From positions 1,921,131 to 1,985,130 of the forward strand of contig NZ_JAVAIM010000001.1 of the NCBI RefSeq assembly GCF_030717945.1: a stretch of 64,000 nucleotides of DNA, read 5' to 3'. Position 1 is the first letter of the stretch, and each line of letters begins with the position of its first letter. Of the stretch, positions 26,394 through 34,491 are shown piece after piece. Source of the stretch: Qipengyuania profundimaris (GTDB lineage Bacteria; Pseudomonadota; Alphaproteobacteria; Sphingomonadales; Sphingomonadaceae). Below the pieces are notes generated by a model. The model saw only the letters and a program-made list of their open reading frames with translations, had not been told where the DNA came from and did no database searches. Position numbers and translations under genes: made by a program.

Positions 26394-28108
26394 CAATACG
26401 ACCGACACTCGCCCTCGCCCTGGTGGCAGGCGCGATCTACGCCACCCCCGCTGTCGCGCAGCAGAGCAGCGTCGATTACTTCACCCGCTCGCATGCAGAG
26501 GCGTTGCCGCGCCTGCTGTCGAGCGAGGATCGTGGCTATTACGGCTCGCTCTACGAAGCGATCGATGCCCGCAACTGGGACCGGGTGGAGATCCTGCTGG
26601 CGCAGCGCGAGTCCGGGCCGCTGCACGGGGCAGCGCTGGCGCATTACTATCTCCATCCCGAAAGCCCGCGCATTCCGCTGGAGCGGATCGAGGCATGGCT
26701 GGCGAACTACCGCGACCTGCCGGATGCCGAGAATATCGTGCGGCTCGGCCAGACGCGCGGGTTGCAAGGGGACTACAATTTGCGTCGCGAGCAGCGGCTC
26801 GTGCGTCAGTCCGGCATCACCCGCCGCACCTTGCCACGCACAGTGAGCGACGGCACCATGCCGCAAGCGGTGAGCGAGGCGATCCTCGGCCATATCCGCA
26901 ACGACGATCCGGACGGCGCTCGCCTGCTGCTGGACGGGGTCGACGCGACACTATCGTCCGAGGCCCGCGCCGAGTGGCGGCAGCGGGTCGCGTGGAGCTA
27001 TTACATCGAGAACCGCGATGCGCAGGCCTCGGCGATTGCGGAAACGGTTCGCAACGGCGGCAGCGGGGCATGGGTCGCGGAAGGCGACTGGGTCGCCGGC
27101 CTTGCTGCATGGCGCCTCGGCGATTGCGCCCGCGCCGCAGCGGCTTTCGGGCGCAGTGCGGGTGCGGCGCACAACCCGGAGCTGTCCAGCGCCGCCTATT
27201 ACTGGGCCAGCCGCGCGCTGGTCCGCTGTCGCCAGCCAGAAGACGCGACCGAGCAATTGCGCGGCGCAGCGCGCTTTCCCGATACGCTCTACGGCATGAT
27301 CGCCCATGAGCGGCTCGGCAAACCCCTCCCCGATACGCACACCACGCCCGATCTGACGCAGGACGACTGGCAGCGCCTCTCGCGCGAAGAGGCGGCGCGC
27401 AATGCCGTGATGCTCGCGGAAATCGGTCAGCGTGAGCAGGCCGACGAAGCCTTGCGCTGGCTGGTCCGCACCGGCGACTCGGACGATTTCGCAGCGCTGG
27501 GCAGGCTTGCCCGCGCCCTCGGCCTCACCGGCACGCAGAATTTCATGGCGTACAACGCCCCGCCGCGCACCGGCGCTCCGGCGAGCCTCAAATATCCGGT
27601 CACCTTCCGAGAGCCCGTTGGCGGCTGGCGTGTCGATCCGGCGTTGGCCTTTGCGCACGCCTTGCAGGAATCGAACTTTCGCGAGCGCGTGGTCAGCCCG
27701 GCCGGCGCCATCGGCCTGATGCAGATCATGCCGATCACGCAGCGCGAATATGCCGCTTCAATCAATATGAGCAGCGGCGCGGACTTGAAGGACCCGGCAG
27801 TCAATCTCGCCTTCGGCCAGCGTACGCTCGAAGCGCTGGGGACGGCGCGTTACACGCAAGGCAAACTGCCCAAGGTGATGGCGGCCTACAACGCCGGCCC
27901 GACGCCGGTTGCGCGCTGGGAAAGCGAGGTCCGCGACCAGGACGATCCGCTGCTCTACATGGAGTCGCTGCCCTATTGGGAGACGCGCAGCTATGTCGCG
28001 ATCGTGATGCGCAATTACTGGATGTATCTGCGCCAGGCGGCAGCGCCCGCGCCGAGCCGGATCGACCTCGCCGAGAACGACTGGCCGCAATTCCCCCGCG
28101 CGAATTAG
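26390..28108 (+). CDS. Soluble-type lytic murein transglycosylase
   Basis: This 572-residue periplasmic enzyme has a signal peptide (LALALVAGAIYATPAVAQ), a long alpha-helical TPR-like superhelix, and a C-terminal SLT domain. Catalytic Glu427 is in HALQESNFRERV, followed by SPAGAIGLMQIMP and AYNAGP. It cleaves glycan strands to 1,6-anhydro-muropeptides, as Slt70 does. The ATG overlaps the glycosylase-like stop by 4 bp; a longer open frame upstream is not supported. It is followed 12 bp later by moaB. Confidence 0.93.
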   Translation: MTIRPTLALALVAGAIYATPAVAQQSSVDYFTRSHAEALPRLLSSEDRGYYGSLYEAIDARNWDRVEILLAQRESGPLHGAALAHYYLHPESPRIPLERIEAWLANYRDLPDAENIVRLGQTRGLQGDYNLRREQRLVRQSGITRRTLPRTVSDGTMPQAVSEAILGHIRNDDPDGARLLLDGVDATLSSEARAEWRQRVAWSYYIENRDAQASAIAETVRNGGSGAWVAEGDWVAGLAAWRLGDCARAAAAFGRSAGAAHNPELSSAAYYWASRALVRCRQPEDATEQLRGAARFPDTLYGMIAHERLGKPLPDTHTTPDLTQDDWQRLSREEAARNAVMLAEIGQREQADEALRWLVRTGDSDDFAALGRLARALGLTGTQNFMAYNAPPRTGAPASLKYPVTFREPVGGWRVDPALAFAHALQESNFRERVVSPAGAIGLMQIMPITQREYAASINMSSGADLKDPAVNLAFGQRTLEALGTARYTQGKLPKVMAAYNAGPTPVARWESEVRDQDDPLLYMESLPYWETRSYVAIVMRNYWMYLRQAAAPAPSRIDLAENDWPQFPRAN

Positions 28109-28120
28109 GAGCCCAGCGCA

Positions 28121-28648
28121 ATGGCGATCGACGAAAGCCGCGAGTTCAAGCCGGTCAGCATCGCACTGCTGACCGTGTCGGACAGCCGCACGCTGGCCGA
28201 CGACACTTCGGGCAACATCCTCGCCGAACGGATCGAAGCCGCCGGCCACAGCCTCGCAACTCGCGAGATCAGCCGCGACAGCACCGAGGAAATCGCCGCG
28301 CACCTCCACCGCTGGATCGACGACGAGGCGATCGATTGCGTCATCACCACCGGCGGCACGGGGCTTACGGGCCGCGACGTCACGCCTGAAGCGCTGGACC
28401 GGGTGAAGAGCAAGGACATACCCGGTTTCGGCGAGCTGTTCCGCTGGCTGAGCTACAAGACCATCGGGACGAGCACGGTACAGAGCCGTGCCTGCGGCGT
28501 GGTGGCGCGCGGGACCTATATCTTCGCCCTGCCCGGATCGAACGGCGCGGTGAAGGATGGCTGGGACATGATCCTCGCCGAGCAACTCGACAGCCGCAAC
28601 CGGCCCTGCAACTTCGTCGATCTCATGCCGCGCCTGCGCGAGCGATAG
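28121..28648 (+). CDS. moaB: Molybdenum cofactor biosynthesis protein B
   Basis: This 175-residue MoaB/Mog-family protein, which adenylylates molybdopterin before metal insertion, has the MPT-binding motif ITTGGTGLTGRDVTPEA and ALPGSNGAVKDGWD. The N-terminal VSDSRTLADDTSGN is typical. It follows the transglycosylase by 12 bp. Its TAG is the first base region of a perfect GGAACG-CTAC-CGTTCC stem that may mark the end of the transcript. Confidence 0.94.
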   Translation: MAIDESREFKPVSIALLTVSDSRTLADDTSGNILAERIEAAGHSLATREISRDSTEEIAAHLHRWIDDEAIDCVITTGGTGLTGRDVTPEALDRVKSKDIPGFGELFRWLSYKTIGTSTVQSRACGVVARGTYIFALPGSNGAVKDGWDMILAEQLDSRNRPCNFVDLMPRLRER

Positions 28649-28663
28649 GAACGCTACCGTTCC
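28648..28663 (+). other. Perfect stem-loop after moaB
   Basis: GGAACG-CTAC-CGTTCC is a perfect 6-bp stem with a 4-base loop that begins at the last base of the moaB stop codon. No T-run follows, so it is not a classical intrinsic terminator. It may still protect the 3' end of the mRNA. Confidence 0.35.
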
Positions 28664-28735
28664 TCGCGCGTCGTTCGGGCACGCACCCGGGGGAGCAAAC
28701 TGTTCGAGATAGCGGCCTTTTCGACGCAGACGCTC

Positions 28736-29734
28736 ATGATTCTGTTCGGCGGCGCGGCCGTGCTGATCGCACTCGTCGGTACGCGCATGGCAGGGCTGGC
28801 AGACACGCTGGCCGACCGCACCGGCTTCGGTGAAGCGCTCGTCGGATCGGTGCTGCTGGGCGCAGGCACGAGCATTGCCGGCATCGTCACCTCCGCCAGC
28901 ACGGCAGCGAGCGGCGCGCCCGATCTGGCCGTATCCAACGCGATGGGCGGGATCGCCGCGCAGACAATGTTCTTGGCCGTGGCCGATGTCGCCTATCGCA
29001 AGGTCAATCTGGAGCATGCAGCGGCCAGCCCGGTAAATCTCGGCCAGTCGACGGTGCTGATTATCCTCATGGTGCTGCCGATCATGGCCTGGGTTTCGCC
29101 GCCATTTGCCATCCTCGGCGTCAATCCGCTGACGCCGGTGCTGGTGATGGTCTATCTCGTCGGCCTGCATAACGCGCACCGGATCAAGCAGCGGCCGATG
29201 TGGCTGCCACGAAAGACCGACGCCACGCGCGACGAGGACGACGACGAGTGCGACGACCGGCGGCCTCTCGCCCTGCTGTTTGCGATCTTCGGGGGCATGG
29301 TCGCCGTGGTTGGCTTATGCGGCTATGTCGTCGGGACCGCGGGCCTTGAACTCTCCGGCAGGCTCGGCATATCGCAGGGCGTCGTCGGGGCGCTGGGCAC
29401 CGCCATCGTTACCTCTTTGCCGGAACTGGTCACCACCATCGCCGCCGTCCGCAAGGGCGCGTTGCAGTTGGCCGTCGGCGGGATCATCGGCGGCAATATG
29501 TTCGACGCACTGTTCATCGCCGCCAGCGACGTCGCCTATCGCGAAGGCAGCATCTACAATGCGATGAGCGAGCGGAGCGTGTTCTGGATCTCGCTCTCGA
29601 TACTGATGACGGGCATCCTCCTGCTCGGCCTGCTGCGGCGCGAACGACAGGGGCCAGGAGGGATCGGCTGGGAATCGGTTTTGCTGATCGGCTTGTGGCT
29701 CGGCGGAGCTGCTCTGCAGATTTCGCTCGGCTGA
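28736..29734 (+). CDS. Sodium/calcium exchanger family membrane protein
   Basis: This CaCA-superfamily antiporter has two homologous membrane halves. The alpha-repeat motifs are GTSIAGIVTSASTAAS and GTAIVTSLPELVTTIAA, with VGGIIGGNMFDALF in the second half. A charged loop (RDEDDDECDDRR) joins the halves. About ten hydrophobic segments are visible. The annotated ATG gives 332 residues and begins inside the first helix. An in-frame CTG at 28700 with GGGGGAG four bases upstream would add LFEIAAFSTQTL and complete that helix, so the true start may be CTG. The transported ion is not readable. Confidence 0.88.
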   Translation: MILFGGAAVLIALVGTRMAGLADTLADRTGFGEALVGSVLLGAGTSIAGIVTSASTAASGAPDLAVSNAMGGIAAQTMFLAVADVAYRKVNLEHAAASPVNLGQSTVLIILMVLPIMAWVSPPFAILGVNPLTPVLVMVYLVGLHNAHRIKQRPMWLPRKTDATRDEDDDECDDRRPLALLFAIFGGMVAVVGLCGYVVGTAGLELSGRLGISQGVVGALGTAIVTSLPELVTTIAAVRKGALQLAVGGIIGGNMFDALFIAASDVAYREGSIYNAMSERSVFWISLSILMTGILLLGLLRRERQGPGGIGWESVLLIGLWLGGAALQISLG

Positions 29735-29738
29735 CCAC

Positions 29739-29768
29739 TCGACAGACTCATTTGTTCCGTTTATGTTC
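29739..29768 (+). promoter_or_regulatory. LexA (SOS) box over the promoter of the radical SAM gene
   Basis: GTTC-CGTTTAT-GTTC at 29754-29768 is an exact GTTC-N7-GTTC direct repeat, the established alphaproteobacterial LexA operator. It overlaps a good sigma-70-type promoter: TCGACA (29739-29744), a 17-bp spacer and TATGTT (29762-29767). The predicted transcription start is at or next to the ATG at 29774, so the mRNA may be leaderless. LexA bound here would cover the -10 element. Confidence 0.72.
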
Positions 29769-29773
29769 TATCC

Positions 29774-30859
29774 ATGGACAAGCGGATGGAGCCAGCCATC
29801 GCCGGGCGCGGCGCGCAGTCGGCCAGCGTGCCGACGCGCTTCGGCCTCGCCACGCGCGAGACTGATGGTGACTGGCGCGATCATATGGAGGCGCTCGACG
29901 GACCTCCCGTGAAGTTGCAGACACATGTGACGGAAGAGCGCCCACGAACGATCCTCAGCTTCAACCAGTCGCCGGACATCTTTTTCGACCGCTCGATCAA
30001 CGCCTATCGCGGCTGCGAGCATGGCTGCGTTTACTGCTTCGCGCGGCCCACGCACGCCTATCATGACCTGTCGCCGGGGCTGGATTTCGAGACGCAGCTT
30101 TTCGCCAAACCCAATGCGGCTGAAATCTTGCGCGCCACTCTGGCCAAGCCGAAATACCGTCCGAAGCCGATCGCGATGGGGACCAATACCGATCCCTACC
30201 AGCCGATCGAGCGCGATTACCGGATCACGCGGTCGGTACTGGAGGTGTGCCTCGACGCGCGGCATCCGGTGACGATTACCACCAAGTCCGACCGCGTTCT
30301 CGACGATCTAAACCTGCTTGCCGAAATGGCCGAGCGCAGGTTGGTGGCAGTGGCGATCTCGGTCACGACGTTCGATCCCAAGCTATCCGGCAAACTCGAA
30401 CCGCGCGCAGCATCGCCTGCCAAGCGATTGCAGGCACTGGGAAAACTCGCCGAAGCTGGCGTACCGACACATTGCTCGGTCGCGCCTGTCATCCCGGCAA
30501 TCACCGACGAGTTCATGGAGGAGATCGTCCAACGCGCCGCGGCCATGGGCGTCGATAGCTGCGGCTGGATCCCGCTGCGCCTGCCGCACGAAGTCGCCCC
30601 GCTGTTCCGCGAATGGCTCTCGGTCCACTATCCCGAGCGCGGCGACAAGGTGATGAGCATCGTGCAGTCGATCCGCAGCGGCAAGGACAACGACCCCAAC
30701 TTCTTCAGCCGCCTGCGCCCCACCGGTGTCTGGGCCGACCTCTTCCGCGCCCGCTTCCGCCTCGCCTGCAAACGCAGCGGTATGGGCAAGGCGAAGTTCG
30801 AACTGGACTGCACGCAGTTCCGACCGCCCGCGTTGGGTGGGCAGTTGCGGTTGCTCTGA
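29774..30859 (+). CDS. PA0069-family radical SAM protein, putatively SOS-induced
   Basis: This 361-residue radical SAM enzyme has the [4Fe-4S] motif CEHGCVYC at about residues 81-88 (C-x3-C-x2-C), in the context NAYRGCEHGCVYCFARPTH. GTNTDPYQPIE and PVTITTKSDRVLDDL also fit the PA0069/SplB-like group, which is related to spore photoproduct lyase but lacks a fixed biochemical role. No Shine-Dalgarno is visible, consistent with a leaderless mRNA. The LexA box just upstream points to DNA-damage induction and possibly a repair function. Confidence 0.9.
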   Translation: MDKRMEPAIAGRGAQSASVPTRFGLATRETDGDWRDHMEALDGPPVKLQTHVTEERPRTILSFNQSPDIFFDRSINAYRGCEHGCVYCFARPTHAYHDLSPGLDFETQLFAKPNAAEILRATLAKPKYRPKPIAMGTNTDPYQPIERDYRITRSVLEVCLDARHPVTITTKSDRVLDDLNLLAEMAERRLVAVAISVTTFDPKLSGKLEPRAASPAKRLQALGKLAEAGVPTHCSVAPVIPAITDEFMEEIVQRAAAMGVDSCGWIPLRLPHEVAPLFREWLSVHYPERGDKVMSIVQSIRSGKDNDPNFFSRLRPTGVWADLFRARFRLACKRSGMGKAKFELDCTQFRPPALGGQLRLL

Positions 30860-31354
30860 TCAGACCTCGTCGCCAGGCGTAATCGATGCGATCACGTGCC
30901 GTACTGTGCGATAGAGCATCGCCACAGTCGAGGCGAGCAGGGCGACCGCGAGCACTGTCAGGCCGAACAGCCCTTCGTAGAGATTGGGATACCAGTCGTT
31001 CGGCAAATCGTCGAACTCGCCGACGGGAAACACGAGCACCAGCAGAAGCATGAGGCTGACCATCAGCGATGCCGTCGCCAGCTTCGCGATGCGGTCGATA
31101 TTCTGGTAAACCGCATCGTCGAAATCGTGATCGGATCTGCGGACCATGCCAATCAACGTCAGCATCAGAGCTAGCGTTGTGGCCGAAGCCGTCGCACTTG
31201 CGGAACCGAGATAGAGACCAGACCGAGCCAGCGCTTCGAGCAACATGATCGCTTCACCGGAGCTGTAGATCGTTCCGATCGCCTCACGCGCAACGTATCC
31301 GAACGCGCAGATCGCTACGAAAGCGAAAATGGGCCAACTCCAGTGTTTTAGCAT
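30860..31354 (-). CDS. Hypothetical four-helix membrane protein
   Basis: This 164-residue protein has about four membrane helices: near residues 5-22, 50-70 (ASATASATTLALMLTLIG), 93-112 (ASLMVSLMLLLVLVFPVG) and 130-147. A charged loop (RRSDHDFDDAVYQNIDRIAK) lies between helices two and three. I do not recognise the family; it looks like small integral-membrane proteins common in sphingomonads. It is convergent with the radical SAM gene, with the stops adjacent, and a 50-bp spacer separates it from the DUF1330 gene on the same strand. Confidence 0.72.
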   Translation of the reverse strand: MLKHWSWPIFAFVAICAFGYVAREAIGTIYSSGEAIMLLEALARSGLYLGSASATASATTLALMLTLIGMVRRSDHDFDDAVYQNIDRIAKLATASLMVSLMLLLVLVFPVGEFDDLPNDWYPNLYEGLFGLTVLAVALLASTVAMLYRTVRHVIASITPGDEV

Positions 31355-31404
31355 GTCTCTCCCTTTTGCGGGACCAACACGGGTAGGCCATTAAAGGTCC
31401 GAAA

Positions 31405-31836
31405 TCATCCGAACCCATCACCAGCCTCACCCGGCGCAAACCGCACCAGCCTGCTATCCAACAGCGCTGCCGTCCGATTGACGACCGCCTTCTGGTACTC
31501 CGGGTCTTTGATCATCTCGAAAAAGGCGCCGCTGTTCGGGTACTGCGCGACGAAACCGTCATGCCAGCGCATGTCGTCCGGCCCGGTCACCATCGTCTGG
31601 AACGCGCCACGCCACACGATGGAACCGCCGACGCGGCGGAAGATCGGGCCGCTGGTCTTGCCATATTCCTCATAGGCGCGGCGGCCGCTCCAGCCGTTGC
31701 CATGGTGCTCGTGCCCCTCGGGGTACTCGGCCTCGTCACGATAAAGCAGCAGGTTGAGCATGTGGATCGGCTCGTCGCGCGGCAAGGCCTTAAAAGCGTC
31801 GAAATTGGCGCGGCTCGGGTCGATGTAATTAGTCAA
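31405..31836 (-). CDS. DUF1330-domain protein
   Basis: This 143-residue soluble protein of the DUF1330 dimeric alpha-beta-barrel group contains PIHMLNLLLYRDEAEYP, AYEEYGKTSGPIF and WHDGFVAQYPNSGAFFEMI. The likely start is TTG at 31836 (TNYIDPSRANF), which has GGAGAG five bases upstream. An upstream open extension overlaps the DUF411 gene. Family members are often called antibiotic-biosynthesis-monooxygenase-like, but no activity is established. It lies 25 bp after DUF411. Confidence 0.82.
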   Translation of the reverse strand: MTNYIDPSRANFDAFKALPRDEPIHMLNLLLYRDEAEYPEGHEHHGNGWSGRRAYEEYGKTSGPIFRRVGGSIVWRGAFQTMVTGPDDMRWHDGFVAQYPNSGAFFEMIKDPEYQKAVVNRTAALLDSRLVRFAPGEAGDGFG

Positions 31837-31861
31837 ATAGTCTCTCCGTAATCGATCGTGC

Positions 31862-32329
31862 TCAGTGATTGTGGGCTTCCGCTGTCCCCTCATGGGTCGC
31901 CCATACGCGGTGCTTCCCGTCTCGCATGATCAGGACGGTCTGGTAGGTCTGGCTGCGCCCCGCCACCTCCATGCCCGGAGAGCCGATGGGCATGCCCGGC
32001 ACGGCGAGCCCGACGGCATCCGGCTTCTCATCAAGCAGACGCCGTATGTCCTCGGCGGGCACATGGCCTTCGATGGCATACCCTTCGACCGTCGCGGTGT
32101 GGCAGCTGCGCAGATTGGCGGGTACGCCTGCCGCATCCGCGACAGGCGTCGTATTCTCCACATCGCGCACGGTCATTTCGAAACCGGCGTCGCGCATCCG
32201 CTCGATCCATTCGCTGCAGCAGCCGCACCACGCGGTCTTCGCTACGTCGATGGTACTGGCGGAGGCGGCCTGCGCGCAGGCGATCAAAGCCAGCGGGGCC
32301 AGTGCGAAAACAGGGCGAAAGCGAGGCAT
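31862..32329 (-). CDS. Secreted DUF411 metal-binding protein
   Basis: This 155-residue periplasmic protein has a signal peptide (VFALAPLALIACAQAASA) and the DUF411 metal-site motif TAWCGCCSEWIERM, followed by LRSCHTATVEGYAIEGHVP and GLAVPGMPIGSPGME. A His-containing tail (EAHNH) ends it. DUF411 proteins are linked to copper and other metal handling. No copper pump or regulator sits beside it here, so the role rests on family knowledge. Confidence 0.88.
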   Translation of the reverse strand: MPRFRPVFALAPLALIACAQAASASTIDVAKTAWCGCCSEWIERMRDAGFEMTVRDVENTTPVADAAGVPANLRSCHTATVEGYAIEGHVPAEDIRRLLDEKPDAVGLAVPGMPIGSPGMEVAGRSQTYQTVLIMRDGKHRVWATHEGTAEAHNH

Positions 32330-32370
32330 TCGAAAACTCCTTGAAAAGTCTTGCGAGCGACTGTCGCAGC

Positions 32371-32859
32371 TTATCTATGCAAGGCTAGCTGCATGTAAAC
32401 TGTATCCAGCCGTCGCCCGAATTTCATGCCGACCTGCCGCATCCGCCCTGCCTCGACAAAGCCGAGCTTGCCGTGGAGCGCGACCGAGGCGGGCTCCCCG
32501 CCGCCGATAACTGCGATCATCTGCTCGAAACCGGCCTTGCCCGCTGCATCGACCAGTGCGGCCAGCAGGATCGAGCCTAGACCAGCGCCGCGCTGCGGGT
32601 CGGCGATGTAGATGCTGTTCTCGCAGGTAAGCGCATAGGCGGCGCGGTCGCGGAATTGCGTCGCATAGGCATAGCCTGCCACCTCGCCGTCCCGCTCGAC
32701 CACCAGGAACGGCCAGCCACGCGCAACGACCGCGTCGATCTTCTCGCGCCAGAAGGCCTCGTCGGGCGCCTCTGTATCGAAGGTCGCCGTGCTGTGCGCG
32801 ACGTGATGGGCATAGATCGCCTGCACCGCAGCGGCATCCTCCGCCACTGCGGCACGCAC
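32371..32859 (-). CDS. GNAT acetyltransferase (phosphinothricin acetyltransferase-like)
   Basis: This 162-residue GNAT enzyme resembles the Pat/Bar/YncA group: AVQAIYAHHVAHSTATFD, FLVVERDGEVAGYAYA, the acetyl-CoA loop PQRGAGLGSIL and ALHGKLGFVEAGRMRQVG. It would acetylate a small amine such as a methionine-sulfone-like compound. The best start is GTG at 32859, eight bases after the acyl-CoA ligase stop; no Shine-Dalgarno is seen, so translational coupling is likely. The first residues are then VRAAVAEDAA. Confidence 0.85.
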   Translation of the reverse strand: MRAAVAEDAAAVQAIYAHHVAHSTATFDTEAPDEAFWREKIDAVVARGWPFLVVERDGEVAGYAYATQFRDRAAYALTCENSIYIADPQRGAGLGSILLAALVDAAGKAGFEQMIAVIGGGEPASVALHGKLGFVEAGRMRQVGMKFGRRLDTVYMQLALHR

Positions 32860-32866
32860 AGCTATG

Positions 32867-34471
32867 TCAGGCGAGCGTATAGTCGCTGAACCGATCTCGC
32901 AGGTCCTTCTTGCTGATCTTGCCGGTGGCAGTGTGCGGGATGTCGTCGACGAATTCGACCGCATCGGGCAGCCACCACTTGGCGACCTTGTCGGAGAGGA
33001 AGTTCACCACATCCTCCGCCGTGCAGTCCCTGCCTTCCTTCTTCACCACGAACAGCACCGGGCGCTCGTCCCACTTGGGGTGGAACATGCCAACGCAGGC
33101 CGCCTCGGCCACGGCCGGGTGGCCGACGGCCGCATTCTCGAGCTCGACCGAGCTGATCCATTCGCCGCCGGACTTGATGACGTCTTTCGTGCGGTCGGTG
33201 ATCTGCATCGTGCCGTCCGGATGCAGGATGGCGACATCGCCGGTATCGAACCAGCCATCCGCAGTCAGGGCATCTTCTTCGGCCTTGAAGTAGCGTTTGA
33301 CGACCCACGGACCGCGGATTTGCAGCGCACCCGAAGCCTCGCCATCGCGCGGCAGGACCTTTGTGCGATCGTCGAGATCGACCGTGCGCAGCTCCACCCC
33401 GAAAATCGGGCGGCCCTGCTTCATGGTCTTCTCGACCTTCTGTTCGAAGGTCATCTCGTCCCAGTCCGCAGTCGGACCGCCGACTGTGCCGATGGGAGAG
33501 GTTTCCGTCATGCCCCAGGCGTGCTGGACGCGGGTGCCGTTCTTCATCAGCCGCTCGATCATGAAGCGCGGGGCAGCCGATCCGCCAATGGTCGCCGCGC
33601 GTAGCTTCGGCAGCTCGATGTCGTTCGCATCGCAATACTGGAAGTGAGCGAGCCAGACGGTGGGCACACCGGCGCTGTCGGTTACGCCTTCCTTCTTCAT
33701 CATTTCGTCGAGCACGGCCGGATCGTTGACCGCGCTGAATACGAACTTGATCCCCGCCATGGCGCCGGCATAGGGCAGGCCCCAGCTGGCCGCGTGGAAC
33801 ATCGGCACAACCGGGAGCATGACCGACGACGCGCTGAAATTGAACGTGCTCGGCTGCAAGCCGGCAAGCGCGTGGAGCACGGTGGAGCGGTGCTCGTACT
33901 GCACGCCCTTGGGATTGCCGGTGGTGCCGCTGGTGTAGCAGATCATGCAGGGATCGCGCTCGTCGCCAGCGACCCATTCGAATTCACCATCCTGTGCGCC
34001 GATCCAGTCCTCGAACGCCGTGACATCGCTGCCCTCGGGCGGATCGAAGCAGATGTAGTGCTCGACCGTCGGCCACTGGTCGCGCATCTTGTCGATGATC
34101 GGCTGGAAGGCCGCATCGTAGAGCATCACTTTGTCCTCGGCATGGCCGACGATGTACTCCAGCTGCTCCTCAAACAGGCGCGGATTGCAGGTGTGCAGCA
34201 CGCCGCCCATCCCCGCGACGCCGAACCAGCTGACGAGGTGGCGCGCATGGTTCATCGCGAGGCTCGCAACCTTGTCGCCCGGCTTGAGGCCGAGCGCCTG
34301 CAGCGCCTGCGCCATCCTACGCGCATCGCGGTGGATGCCTGCCCAGTCGGTGCGCGTCTCGTTGCCATCGGCCCAGCGGGTCACGATCTCGCGGGTGGGG
34401 GCTTCTCTCGCAGCATGGTCGATCACATGCGAAATCCGCATGGTCCAATCCTGCATGGCGCCTAACGACAT
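32867..34471 (-). CDS. Medium/long-chain fatty-acyl-CoA ligase
   Basis: This 534-residue AMP-forming ligase has the P-loop [17 protein letters not shown], the [12 protein letters not shown] motif, [19 protein letters not shown], the hinge [16 protein letters not shown], and the catalytic lysine in [17 protein letters not shown]. It activates fatty or aryl acids to CoA thioesters for beta-oxidation, matching the close relation to ETF-QO metabolism in such genomes. It lies 20 bp after dnaE and ahead of the acetyltransferase on the same strand. Confidence 0.94.
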   Translation of the reverse strand: MSLGAMQDWTMRISHVIDHAAREAPTREIVTRWADGNETRTDWAGIHRDARRMAQALQALGLKPGDKVASLAMNHARHLVSWFGVAGMGGVLHTCNPRLFEEQLEYIVGHAEDKVMLYDAAFQPIIDKMRDQWPTVEHYICFDPPEGSDVTAFEDWIGAQDGEFEWVAGDERDPCMICYTSGTTGNPKGVQYEHRSTVLHALAGLQPSTFNFSASSVMLPVVPMFHAASWGLPYAGAMAGIKFVFSAVNDPAVLDEMMKKEGVTDSAGVPTVWLAHFQYCDANDIELPKLRAATIGGSAAPRFMIERLMKNGTRVQHAWGMTETSPIGTVGGPTADWDEMTFEQKVEKTMKQGRPIFGVELRTVDLDDRTKVLPRDGEASGALQIRGPWVVKRYFKAEEDALTADGWFDTGDVAILHPDGTMQITDRTKDVIKSGGEWISSVELENAAVGHPAVAEAACVGMFHPKWDERPVLFVVKKEGRDCTAEDVVNFLSDKVAKWWLPDAVEFVDDIPHTATGKISKKDLRDRFSDYTLA

Positions 34472-34491
34472 ATGCTCTCCTCTCGCCGATT

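Noticed and set aside
28648-28663. GAAC...GTTC inside the stem after moaB as a Gram-positive-type SOS box
   Set aside because: The spacing does not match the CGAAC-N4-GTTCG pattern, and the organism should use GTTC-N7-GTTC.
27758-29179. A 473-codon open frame on the minus strand
   Set aside because: It is antisense to the transglycosylase, moaB and antiporter genes and crosses their borders, with shadow-like composition.
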